Positions 7,316 through 14,534 of a DNA stretch of 14,625 nt are shown here, piece by piece. Under the pieces are notes generated by a model that was not told the DNA's origin, ran no database searches, and was given only the letters and a program-made list of their open reading frames with translations. The translations under genes and the position numbers were made by a program. The DNA is from CAZFLM01 sp964519955 (GTDB lineage Bacteria; Armatimonadota; Chthonomonadetes; Chthonomonadales; CAJBBX01). Each line of letters opens with the position of its first letter. Position 1 is the stretch's first letter. The stretch spans positions 1-14,625 of the forward strand of contig CAZFLM010000118.1 of NCBI GenBank assembly GCA_964519955.1, written 5' to 3'.

Positions 7316-9544
7316 TCACCCCTCCTCCGAGTCGTCACGGTTCGGCCCCGATATGGCTCCTGCTGTCGGCCGCGACCGGCCTGCGTCGGCCGTCAGCGAG
7401 TCGAACTCCGAGGAGTTGTGCCGGCGACGCCGACGGCCCTTGCCGTCCGTGATCTGCTCGGTGTCGCTGCTGTAGTAGTCGTAGTAGTTGTAGTAGTAGC
7501 CGTACGACCCGTAGCCATAGCGCTTCGACTCGGTGTCGAGCTTGTTGAAGACGACGCCCAGCAGGCGCGCGTGCGCCTGATCGAGCAGCTCGATGGCATG
7601 GCGCACGGCCGACTTGCGCGTCTCGCCGAGCTGCATGACATAGAGCACGCCGTCCGCCTGAGCGGCCATCACCTGGGCGTCCGCCGTCGCCAGGCAGGGC
7701 GGGCTATCGTAGATGACCACGTCCGCCAGGGCCTTCATCTGCTCGTTCAGCTCGTGCATCGCCCGCGAGTTCAGCAGCTCGGCCGGGTTCGGCGGAATGG
7801 GCCCGGAGGCCAGGATGCGCAGGCCGGGCACGTTGCCTGGCTGCAGGGCCTGATCGAGCGGCGTGTGCCCGATCAGCACATTGGTGAGCCCCGGAGCGTG
7901 CTCGATCCCGAACTTGCGGTGCAGCGTGGGGCGCCGAAGATCCGCATCGACCAGGATCACGTTCTTCCCGTCCAGAGCCATCGCGATGGCCAGGTTGGAG
8001 GCCGTGAGCGATTTGCCCTCGCCCGGAACCGTGCTGGTCACCAGGACGGAGGTCGCTGCCAGGTCGACCGTCGCGAACTGCACGGACGAGCGGAGCGTCC
8101 GGTAGCTCTCCAGCAGGTTGCCGCCCTGCGTGCTGCTCAGCATGCGCTGCCCCTCGTCGGCGATGAGCGGCACGTAGCCGAGGGTCGGGACACCGGTCAG
8201 CAGGCGGGCGTCGTCCGGGGAGTTGATTCGGTCGTCCAGATACTCCTGCAGCAGCGCGAAGCCCAGCCCCATCATGAGGCCGACGATGGCCGCCAGGACC
8301 AGGTTGGTGACAGGGCGCGGCGCGACTTGCTTGGCCTCGGTGGCCGGCTGGACGGGGATCACCGGATCGCTGGTCGCCTGGACGCGGAGGCTCAGGTCCT
8401 CGACGCTCTTGGCCAACATCAGCACCGTGTTCTTGCGCGTGTCGACATCGCGCTCGAGCTGCGCCTGCTTCAGCTCGACAGCCCCGAACTGGCTGAGATC
8501 GCTGGCGGACAGAGAGGCCTGCTGCCGTGCGTTGTCGAGCGCCTTACGGCACTGAGCCACTTCCGCTTGCCCATCGTTGATCTTGTCACGATAGGTGAGG
8601 AGCGCGGGGTTCGGCACCACGGTCGTCGTGGTCACGGTGGCCGGCAGTCGCGCGAGGCGCGACTCGACGTCGGCGATGGCGGCATCCACCTTCTGCACTT
8701 CCGCGTGGGTCGGCTTGTAGAGGATGAGCAGCCTCGATCGCTCGGTCTTCAGCTTGTCCATCTCGGCACGAGCGAGTTCGATCTGCGGATTGGTGGTCGT
8801 GGTGGGAGTCTCGATGGTCTTGGGAAGCGCGTTCGCGGCCGCGTTGAGCGCGTGCAGCTTGGCGTCGGCGCCGGCCAGATCGGTCTCAGCCTTCGACACC
8901 GCCGAATCGGCCGTCGTCGCCTTCGTGGTCTTCTTCTGCCGCTCCGCGTCCAGGCTGCCGATGTTCTTGCGCTCCAAGAACCGCTGCAGTTGCAGCTCGG
9001 CAAGCATGAGCTTGTCGTTCTCCTCCTTATAGCGGTTCCTGGCGAACTCCAGGGCATGCGAGACGTCGCGCTTGCGGTTGCCGCTCACGTAGCCCTTGTA
9101 CGTTTCGGGCAACTGCCGCGCGATCGCCCCGGCGTAGTTCCGGTTGGTCGACTCGGCGGTGATCTCGATGACGTCCGTCTCCTCGACCTGTTTGGCCTTC
9201 AGGTCGACGGCGAGGCGCGGTATGTCCACCTTCTCGAACGCCTCCGCGACGACCGTCGGGCTCTGCAGCACCTCGATCTGGGTGGACACATCGTGCCCGG
9301 TGCTGTTGGTGAAGAGGCCGCTGAGGGGGTCGTTGGCGTTGTACTGGGCGACCGAGAGAGCCTTGCCTTCGACGAGGATCCGCGCGGTAGATCGGTAGAC
9401 CGGCTTGCTCAGCCATGTCGCCACGGCGCCAACCACCAGGACGACCACGAAAGTCTGGACGACGATGGCCTTTCGGCGCAGCAGAATATCCAGATACTCG
9501 CGCAACGACACTTCGTTGGGCTGCGCGTTGACATCCTCTTGCAT
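7316..9544 (-). CDS. Wzz/BY-kinase: polysaccharide co-polymerase and tyrosine autokinase
   Basis: A 742-residue inner-membrane protein. TM1 is about 26-45 and TM2 about 413-433. Between them lie a Wzz-like periplasmic segment, Gln/Lys/Glu-rich coiled coil and a GNVR-like region (about 345-395). The cytoplasmic kinase domain has Walker A (TVPGEGKS, K511), Walker A' (VILVDAD, D533 and D535) and Walker B (VVIYDSPP, D613). A tyrosine cluster with ten Tyr in 16 residues lies at 676-691. BY-kinases autophosphorylate such clusters; cycling of phosphorylation controls polymer length and export. An additional 51-residue tail after the cluster, with a GRRRRRH basic patch and an acidic end, is unusual. 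ATG at 9544 has GAGG 9 nt upstream. It is the first gene of a likely operon with the SLBB exporter and is divergent from the GHMP kinase. Fusion of Wzz and kinase in one chain is the typical Gram-negative form. Confidence 0.94.
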   Translation of the reverse strand: MQEDVNAQPNEVSLREYLDILLRRKAIVVQTFVVVLVVGAVATWLSKPVYRSTARILVEGKALSVAQYNANDPLSGLFTNSTGHDVSTQIEVLQSPTVVAEAFEKVDIPRLAVDLKAKQVEETDVIEITAESTNRNYAGAIARQLPETYKGYVSGNRKRDVSHALEFARNRYKEENDKLMLAELQLQRFLERKNIGSLDAERQKKTTKATTADSAVSKAETDLAGADAKLHALNAAANALPKTIETPTTTTNPQIELARAEMDKLKTERSRLLILYKPTHAEVQKVDAAIADVESRLARLPATVTTTTVVPNPALLTYRDKINDGQAEVAQCRKALDNARQQASLSASDLSQFGAVELKQAQLERDVDTRKNTVLMLAKSVEDLSLRVQATSDPVIPVQPATEAKQVAPRPVTNLVLAAIVGLMMGLGFALLQEYLDDRINSPDDARLLTGVPTLGYVPLIADEGQRMLSSTQGGNLLESYRTLRSSVQFATVDLAATSVLVTSTVPGEGKSLTASNLAIAMALDGKNVILVDADLRRPTLHRKFGIEHAPGLTNVLIGHTPLDQALQPGNVPGLRILASGPIPPNPAELLNSRAMHELNEQMKALADVVIYDSPPCLATADAQVMAAQADGVLYVMQLGETRKSAVRHAIELLDQAHARLLGVVFNKLDTESKRYGYGSYGYYYNYYDYYSSDTEQITDGKGRRRRRHNSSEFDSLTADAGRSRPTAGAISGPNRDDSEEG

Positions 9545-9705
9545 ACTTCGCTACCTCGCTGACTGCGTTCCCGCCTCGATGCCCTGTTACACCGGGGGAC
9601 CAGATACCTGCCGTAACGCGGCGCACCGGAGCAGTCCGGCACCGCCGAGAACGTTGGGGCAGACGCGCGACAAGAGCACCCGCACCGGGGGGATGGAGCC
9701 ACACC

Positions 9706-9711
9706 ATTATA
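9706..9711 (-). promoter_or_regulatory. Candidate -10 box for the BY-kinase/SLBB operon
   Basis: A consensus TATAAT on the minus strand about 160 nt upstream of the BY-kinase ATG. The hexamer 17 nt upstream (TGGAGC) matches the -35 consensus poorly. TGGAGCC (9694-9700) and GGCTCCA (9728-9734) form a 7-bp inverted repeat that brackets the box, so a repressor or activator could act here. Confidence 0.5.
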
Positions 9712-9735
9712 CAGGACTCCGATAGTAGGCTCCAC

Positions 9736-9775
9736 GTGCATGATACTGCACGAATCGTGCCACCGCCCTGGCGGT
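9736..9775. promoter_or_regulatory. Cluster of three palindromes in the divergent promoter region
   Basis: Three adjoining inverted repeats: GTGCA-N6-TGCAC (9736-9751), GCACGA-A-TCGTGC (9748-9760) and ACCGCC-CT-GGCGGT (9762-9775). They sit between the candidate -10 boxes of the divergent kinase genes, which is where a shared operator would be expected. No regulator gene is in the window. Confidence 0.45.
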
Positions 9776-9855
9776 CTCCGACGCCGCGGCGACGGCGACC
9801 GGCAATCCCGTAACCTAGCGGGGTAGGCGCTCCGAAGGAAAGCGCGCTCGCGGCG

Positions 9856-9861
9856 TATAAC
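9856..9861 (+). promoter_or_regulatory. Candidate -10 box for the GHMP kinase gene
   Basis: TATAAC on the plus strand, 47 nt before the ATG at 9909. No good -35 hexamer is seen at 17 nt, so this is tentative. Confidence 0.35.
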
Positions 9862-9908
9862 CCTCCGTACATCCGGCAGCAGTCGCCGCCCACGGAGGAA
9901 ACAGCGAG

Positions 9909-10994
9909 ATGGCCTCAACGACGCCCACCACACCGGCGCGCCACGCGCAGCGGCCCACTCGCATCCTCAACAGCGTTGCCCCGATCCGGATCTGCGACAA
10001 TGGCGGCTGGACCGATACGTGGTTCGCCGTGCACGGGACGATCTTCAACATCGCCGTCCTGCCCTACGCGGAGGTCCAGATCGAGGTCTTCCCCTATACG
10101 GGACAGCTCAACCGCGTCGTCCTCTTCGCGGAGAACCATGGCGAACGGTTCGTCGTGCAGCCGGAGGCGCTCGGCTGGGACCGCAACCCCCTCCTCCAGG
10201 CCGCCATCGAGCGCATGGGCGTGCCGTCGGACGTGGTGCTCAGCATCACCGTCTACAGCGACGTGCCGGTAGGCGCATCGACCGGCACCTCGGCGGCGGT
10301 CACCGTCGCCCTCATCGGCGCGCTCGACTGCCTCACGCCGGGCCGCCTCACGCCCCACCAGGTCGCCATCACGGCCCAGTCCATCGAGACCGAGATGCTC
10401 GGGCAGCAGTGCGGCATTCAGGACCAGCTCTGCTCAGCCTACGGCGGCATCAACTACATCGAGATGACGCAGTACCCGCACGCCTCGGTCTCGACCATCG
10501 ATGTGTCCAACGAGATCGTGTGGGAGCTGGAGCGCCGCCTGCTGCTCGTGTACCTGGGCAAGTCGCACAGCTCGTCCGACGTGCATGTCAAGGTCATCAA
10601 GCAGCTCGAGGATGCCGGCCCCGAGTGCCAGCAACTGGCGGACCTCCGCGCGACCGCCCCGCTCTCGCGCGATGCCATCTACGCCGGCGACTTCGAGGCG
10701 CTCGGCCGCGCCATGATCGCCAACACGGAAGCGCAGGCCCGCCTGCACGCAGACCTCGTGGGCGTAGACGCCACGCGCGTCATCGAGATCGCCAAGCAGT
10801 TCGGCGCCGCCGGCTGGAAGGTGAATGGCGCGGGCGGCGACGGCGGCTCGGTGACGATCCTCTGCGGCGACCAATCCCACGCCAAGCGCGCCCTCGTCCG
10901 CGAGATCCAGGCCGCCGACCCGCTCTACAGGCAGATCCCCGTCACCATCAGCCGAAGCGGCCTGCGCGTCTGGGAAACGCCCGTCGCCCGGTAG
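9909..10994 (+). CDS. GHMP-family sugar kinase (heptose-7-phosphate / fucose kinase type)
   Basis: A 361-residue cytoplasmic kinase. The N-terminal motif APIRICDNGGWTDTW (24-38) is the substrate-side signature of the HddA/fucokinase branch. The phosphate-binding loop VPVGASTGTSAA spans 119-130, Q-D-Q-L near D172 marks the likely catalytic Asp region, and the C-terminal GHMP motif NGAGGDGGS lies at 306-314. Members phosphorylate a sugar or sugar phosphate at the start of nucleotide-sugar synthesis. The start ATG has GGAGGA 9 nt upstream. It is the only plus-strand gene and is divergent from the exopolysaccharide operon, which suggests it makes a precursor for the polymer; that is inference. 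D-glycero-D-manno-heptose-7-phosphate kinase is the best guess, but the substrate cannot be fixed from sequence and no partner GmhA/HddC-type gene is visible. Confidence 0.85.
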   Translation: MASTTPTTPARHAQRPTRILNSVAPIRICDNGGWTDTWFAVHGTIFNIAVLPYAEVQIEVFPYTGQLNRVVLFAENHGERFVVQPEALGWDRNPLLQAAIERMGVPSDVVLSITVYSDVPVGASTGTSAAVTVALIGALDCLTPGRLTPHQVAITAQSIETEMLGQQCGIQDQLCSAYGGINYIEMTQYPHASVSTIDVSNEIVWELERRLLLVYLGKSHSSSDVHVKVIKQLEDAGPECQQLADLRATAPLSRDAIYAGDFEALGRAMIANTEAQARLHADLVGVDATRVIEIAKQFGAAGWKVNGAGGDGGSVTILCGDQSHAKRALVREIQAADPLYRQIPVTISRSGLRVWETPVAR

Positions 10995-11412
10995 CGGACG
11001 CACACCAACCCACAGCCGCCCGCCGACCGCAACAGACCGGTCGCTCACGCTCCCGGCTCGGCAGCGCGCCCCACGCGACGCACAACGTCCCGAGCCGCGA
11101 CCGTGAGGGAGCGGTCTGCCGTCACCGCAACCACCTCCCGCCTGGCCACGCCCACCTGCCGACCGCGACAGACCGGTCGCTCACGCTCCCGGCTCGGCAC
11201 GCTGGTGCGATGCGAACACGCCCGGCCACGCACACGGTTCCGAGCCGCGACCGTGAGGGAGCGGTCTGCCGTCACCGCGACCACCGCCCGCCCCACCCAC
11301 AGCCGCCTGCCGCGCACTACAGACCGGTCGCGCACGCTCCCGGCTCGGCACGCCGGTGCGCCTTCGGCCTTTCACCTTCGGCCTTCGGCCCTCGACGTTC
11401 GACGCCGTCGCC
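10995..11412. other. Convergent intergenic region
   Basis: 418 bp between two convergent stop codons. It contains the palindromic repeat array (11033-11348) followed by a short CT/G-rich tract with repeated CTTCGGCC (about 11360-11395). No gene is supported; long frames through it merely translate the repeats. Confidence 0.6.
11033..11348. repeat. Array of five palindromic repeats in alternating orientation
   Basis: Five 29-nt elements lie at 11033-11061 (inverted), 11090-11118 (direct), 11169-11197 (inverted), 11240-11268 (direct) and 11320-11348 (inverted). All begin CCGAGCCG and end GGTCTG when read in their own direction. The two direct copies are identical, two inverted copies are identical and the third differs by one base. 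Neighbouring inverted and direct copies can pair over 25 of 29 positions. Flanking sequence is also repeated (for example GCCGTCACCGC after both direct copies), giving tandem units of 136 and 151 bp. The array separates the convergent GHMP kinase and dehydrogenase genes and could end transcription from both sides. It resembles REP/BIME-type repeats. Confidence 0.85.
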
Positions 11413-12435
11413 CTACATCCGCACCAGCGCCTTGACGCACCGACGCCCCGCCACGGCCTCGAACGCCGACCCGATGTCGTCGAGCGCGAATGGTGCGTCG
11501 AGGTCGAGCCAGGTCTCGGCCCGCAGCGCTCCGGAGCGAATCAACTCGATGACGCGCTCGTGCGTCTCCTCCTCGTCGTAGCCGCCCTGGTAGTAGCGGA
11601 AACTCCCGCGGGCTCGCGTGGGGTTCAGCGTGCAGCGGCCGAAGTCGTCGACGCCGTAGATGCCGATCGTGCCGCCATCCGCGACAGCGGGCAGCACCGC
11701 ATCCAGTATCGCCTCCTTGCCCACGGCGTCGATCACCACGTCGAAGCCGCCGGGCTCGAGGCCGCGCAGCTTGTCCGCCAGGTCCGGCGAACGGTAGTCC
11801 ACGTACTCGCCGGCGCCCGCCGCCCGCGCCGCGGCCTCACGCGCCGCGCTGCCCACCATGGCGATCTGTCCGGCGCCCAGATGCGCCGCGTGGGCCACGA
11901 ACGAGAGCCCGTTCCCTCCCGACCCCAGCACCAGCACCTTGCCGCCGGCCGGCACGCCCAGGCGCGTGAGGTAGCTCAGCGTCTCGCGCCACGTGATGAT
12001 CATCGTCGCACCGCGCGGCTCGATGTCCGGCGGGATCACCTGGTTCACGCGCCACCCGTGCCACTCGGCGGGCGGAACGCCGTCCTCGCGCGCCGCCGGG
12101 TGGTCCCGCGCCAGCCCGTACTCCGCGAACCCGCCCCAGTTCACGTCGAACGCGCCGCCGGGGTCTGCCACTGTCCCGACTCGCGAGACGAGGTCGCCCA
12201 CCCGCAGGTTCCGCACCTTTGGCCCAACCCGCACCACGCGCCCCACGCTTTCGTGCCCCAGCACGGTCGGGTAGTTCACCGGCCACGGGAACCTGCCCGA
12301 AATCAGGTGCTGATCCGTCCCCGTGCACGTCGCGCCATACTCCATCCGGCACAGCGCGTCGTACTCGCCCACGCGCGGCTCCGGCGCCTCGCGCACCGCC
12401 AGCCTCCCCGGCCCCTCCACCATCGCAACCTTCAT
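11413..12435 (-). CDS. Medium-chain zinc-type dehydrogenase (MDR superfamily)
   Basis: A 340-residue NAD(P)-dependent oxidoreductase. Catalytic-zinc motif C37-TGTD and the G60-H61-E62 motif followed by SVGRVVRVG mark the GroES-like half. The Rossmann half has VLVLGSGGNG near 167-176. The four-cysteine structural-zinc loop normally found after the GHE region is missing; that stretch is VGTVADPGGAFDVNWGGF. Sorbitol, threonine or sugar-acid dehydrogenases are candidate relatives; the substrate cannot be named. I chose ATG at 12435 (purine-rich GGAGAGGGG upstream and a canonical MDR opening, MKVAMVEGPG) over an in-frame TTG at 12480 that has no RBS. It follows the pectate-lyase-fold gene on the same strand by 112 bp, so they might be cotranscribed, and it is convergent with the GHMP kinase. 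Confidence 0.85.
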   Translation of the reverse strand: MKVAMVEGPGRLAVREAPEPRVGEYDALCRMEYGATCTGTDQHLISGRFPWPVNYPTVLGHESVGRVVRVGPKVRNLRVGDLVSRVGTVADPGGAFDVNWGGFAEYGLARDHPAAREDGVPPAEWHGWRVNQVIPPDIEPRGATMIITWRETLSYLTRLGVPAGGKVLVLGSGGNGLSFVAHAAHLGAGQIAMVGSAAREAAARAAGAGEYVDYRSPDLADKLRGLEPGGFDVVIDAVGKEAILDAVLPAVADGGTIGIYGVDDFGRCTLNPTRARGSFRYYQGGYDEEETHERVIELIRSGALRAETWLDLDAPFALDDIGSAFEAVAGRRCVKALVRM

Positions 12436-12486
12436 CCGGCCCCTCTCCTCACCCCGCGCACCCGCTCCGCCCACTTTCAACTATGA

Positions 12487-12563
12487 ACTTGTCACTTGTC
12501 ACTTGTCACTTGTCACTTGCCACTTGTCACTTGCCACTTGTCACTTGTCACTTGCCACTCGCC
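12487..12563. repeat. Heptanucleotide tandem repeat (ACTTGTC/ACTTGCC)
   Basis: Eleven contiguous 7-nt units: seven ACTTGTC, three ACTTGCC and a final ACTCGCC. It fills the gap between the two minus-strand genes and runs into the 3' end of the lyase-fold gene: the stop codon (12548-12550) and the last residues SGK are encoded inside it. Such tracts can change length by slippage. Confidence 0.95.
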
Positions 12564-14251
12564 GGTACCAGCTTCACCGCATCTGCCAGCACGTTGCCGC
12601 CCGCCGCGTTGCTCAGCGTGACGGTTACCTCGCCCTTGGCGGCAACGCGCACGCGCCCAACCTTGGCCCATCCGCCGGTCGCCCTGCGGAGGTCGAGCTT
12701 CGCCGCGACGGTCTTGCCGCCGGACACCACCTTCACGGGCATGTCGGAGGCATGGTCGCGGTTCGAGTCCGGCCCCGCATAGACGCACACGTCATACACG
12801 CCGGCGCGCGGGGCGCGGAGGCGGAAGGTGGCCGTGCACTCGCCGGAGCCCTTGGCGGCCCAGCGGGTGCCCCGGAAGTAGCCGGCGGGCGCTGGAGCGA
12901 GGTGCCACGGGCCGGTGAGCGTCACAGCCGGCGGGCCCGCGCTGTCGTCCACCACCACCGCACCGGGCTCCTCCGCGGGCATAGCGGGCGGCGGCGTCTG
13001 CACGTTGAGGCCCACCTGCACGTCCGCCTTCGCCGCCTTGATGACACCCAGCGGCGATGCCAGGCGGTTCGCGACGAAGATTGCCGACTTCGCCTTGCCC
13101 GTCACGAGCAACTGCGGCGCCTCCCGCAGGAAGTTGCAGCCGTTCACCGTGACGTGGCCGCCGCGCAGCTCGATAGCCGGGGTCTTCGCGTGGTCGCGGT
13201 CCCAGTCGACGAAGTTGCAGTTGCCGAAGCTCACCTGGCCGGCACCGCCAATCGACGCGATCTGGTGCGCCGGGCCCCAGAAGGCGCAGTTCTGGAACTG
13301 GACGACGCCGTCGTGGCCTTCCTGCACCACCACCTCGGTAGGCTTCTCGCCGCCGAACGCCACGAACTCGCCATTGGTGATGAGCAGGCCCGGCGTCTGG
13401 CTCGCCTCGACCAGCACCGCGATGCGCGCCGCGTCCGCCCCGATGCCGAGGAAGTTGCCGTTGCAGGGCCCGTCGGCGCTCTTGACGAACCGGTAGCCCA
13501 CGCCGTAGCCGAAGACGAACGTGTTCAGCACGTACTCCCAGTCGGTGCGCGCGAAGACGAATGCCTCGCTGTTCTTCCACATCCAGTCGCGGATGCCGGA
13601 CTTCTCGTCCCACTTCCAGAACGGCCAGAAGTGTACGTTCTCGATGCGCCCCACGTCGTAGCACTTGTCGATCACGATGCCGCGCAGGAGGGGCTGGCCG
13701 TAGAGCCCGCGGATGTAGTGCCGCCCGGAGTTGCGCGTGCCGAAGTCCACGGCCTGGTACGGGTTCACGAGCAGGCAGTCGACGATCGATGGGTTGTCGC
13801 CGCCGCCGCTCGCCACGCACCAGGGGTACGGGATCACCTTCTCGGCCGCCTGGTTCGGGTAGAAGACCGTGATGCCCTTGATCGTTGAGTTCGCGTTGAG
13901 CGTGATGAACGGGGCGCCCGTCGCGCTCCCGGCGCCCTCCTCCGCCAGCAGCGTCGAGCCCTGATGCTGCGTCCAGGCCGTCGGGATGCGCCAGATGCCC
14001 TCCAGCGTCACCTTGTCCGGCACGCTGAGATGCGTCGCGATGCGGTAGTCGCCGACAGGCACCTGCACCGTCCCGCCGAGCGGCGCGACCGCCTGCATCG
14101 CCCGGGTGAACGCCGCGGTGTCATCGGTCTTGCCGTCGCCGACGGCGCCGAAGTCGCGCACGTTCACGGTGGACGGCTGGGACGTCTGGGCAGTGGCCTG
14201 GCACACGGACAGAGCCAGGGCGGCGGCGATCAGGAACAGGCAGCGCTTCAT
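12548..14251 (-). CDS. Secreted pectate-lyase-3 fold protein with golvesin-type C-terminal domain
   Basis: A 567-residue exported protein. Signal peptide 1-22 (MKRCLFLIAAALALSV then QATAQ). Residues about 29-70 show the Pectate_lyase_3 opening VNVRDFGAVGDGKTDDTAAF and a GGTVQVPVGDYRI strand, leading into a right-handed beta-helix to about 420 with repeated short strand-turn motifs. Residues about 430-565 match the golvesin C-terminal-like carbohydrate/cell-wall binding module: VVVDD, GPWHLAPAPAGYF, AGVYDVCVYAGPDSNRDHASD, GGWAKVGRV and a final LADAVKLV. I infer a secreted enzyme or binding protein acting on polysaccharide; catalytic residues cannot be assigned, so lyase, hydrolase or purely binding activity are all possible. 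ATG at 14251 has GGGAGG 5 nt upstream; an upstream in-frame start near 14284 lies before that RBS. The stop is inside a heptamer repeat. Confidence 0.88.
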   Translation of the reverse strand: MKRCLFLIAAALALSVCQATAQTSQPSTVNVRDFGAVGDGKTDDTAAFTRAMQAVAPLGGTVQVPVGDYRIATHLSVPDKVTLEGIWRIPTAWTQHQGSTLLAEEGAGSATGAPFITLNANSTIKGITVFYPNQAAEKVIPYPWCVASGGGDNPSIVDCLLVNPYQAVDFGTRNSGRHYIRGLYGQPLLRGIVIDKCYDVGRIENVHFWPFWKWDEKSGIRDWMWKNSEAFVFARTDWEYVLNTFVFGYGVGYRFVKSADGPCNGNFLGIGADAARIAVLVEASQTPGLLITNGEFVAFGGEKPTEVVVQEGHDGVVQFQNCAFWGPAHQIASIGGAGQVSFGNCNFVDWDRDHAKTPAIELRGGHVTVNGCNFLREAPQLLVTGKAKSAIFVANRLASPLGVIKAAKADVQVGLNVQTPPPAMPAEEPGAVVVDDSAGPPAVTLTGPWHLAPAPAGYFRGTRWAAKGSGECTATFRLRAPRAGVYDVCVYAGPDSNRDHASDMPVKVVSGGKTVAAKLDLRRATGGWAKVGRVRVAAKGEVTVTLSNAAGGNVLADAVKLVPASGK

Positions 14252-14313
14252 GGGGGCCTCCCGCGATGCAGTGGTGCCAGACAATCAGCCGGAGAAGGCG
14301 CGGGTTCCTGCCT

Positions 14314-14334
14314 GCGAGTAGCGAGTAGCGAGTA
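14314..14334. repeat. Heptanucleotide tandem repeat (GCGAGTA x3)
   Basis: Three exact GCGAGTA units upstream of the lyase-fold gene, followed by a partial unit. It has the same 7-nt period as the tract at the other end of that gene, but unrelated sequence. Confidence 0.85.
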
Positions 14335-14337
14335 GCG

Positions 14338-14428
14338 GCGTGGCCAGACCGCGAGCGCCGCTGCCACGCACCGCCATCCGAGCCGCGACTGGCCGGGCCG
14401 CGTCGGGTGCGGCCCAGAAGGAGCGGGT
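14338..14428 (+). repeat. 91-bp direct repeat, copy 1, with REP-like element
   Basis: 86 of 91 positions match 14535-14625; the last 50 bases are identical. It contains ACGCAC (14366), then CCGAGCCGCGAC (14378), an internal 7-bp hairpin (GGGCCGC 14395-14401 and GCGGCCC 14409-14415) and ends GGAGCGGGT, the same framework as the 11.0-11.3 kb repeats. Confidence 0.85.
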
Positions 14429-14439
14429 AGCCCTTCGCT

Positions 14440-14478
14440 ACGCACCACCAACCGAGGCGCGACAGTCATGGAGCGCGT
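14440..14478 (+). repeat. Diverged member of the REP-like family
   Basis: ACGCAC at 14440, CCGAGGCGCGAC at 14452 and GGAGCGCGT ending at 14478. The framework is the same as in the neighbouring copies but with a short interior (AGTCAT) in place of the hairpin. Confidence 0.65.
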
Positions 14479-14534
14479 GGGCCGGAACGGGCACCTACCC
14501 CGGCCTTCGGCCACCCCTCCCGACGCGGAAAGGG

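Noticed and set aside
7315..7338. GTG start at 7338 for the SLBB gene
   Set aside because: It lies upstream of the strong GGAGGAGG and would place a charged stretch before the signal peptide; ATG at 7314 is better.
7418..9562. 714-codon plus-strand open frame opposite the BY-kinase
   Set aside because: A shadow produced by high GC; the minus strand carries complete Walker A, A' and B motifs and the Tyr cluster.
11033..11348. CRISPR array
   Set aside because: Repeats alternate in orientation, spacers are partly repeated and unequal (28-51 nt), and no cas gene is present.
10019..11581. 520-codon plus-strand frame overlapping the GHMP kinase and repeat array
   Set aside because: Arg/Pro/His-rich out-of-frame reading of the kinase that continues by translating the palindromic repeats.
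12436..12480. TTG start at 12480 for the dehydrogenase
   Set aside because: No Shine-Dalgarno sequence precedes it, and the MDR fold begins at the ATG at 12435.
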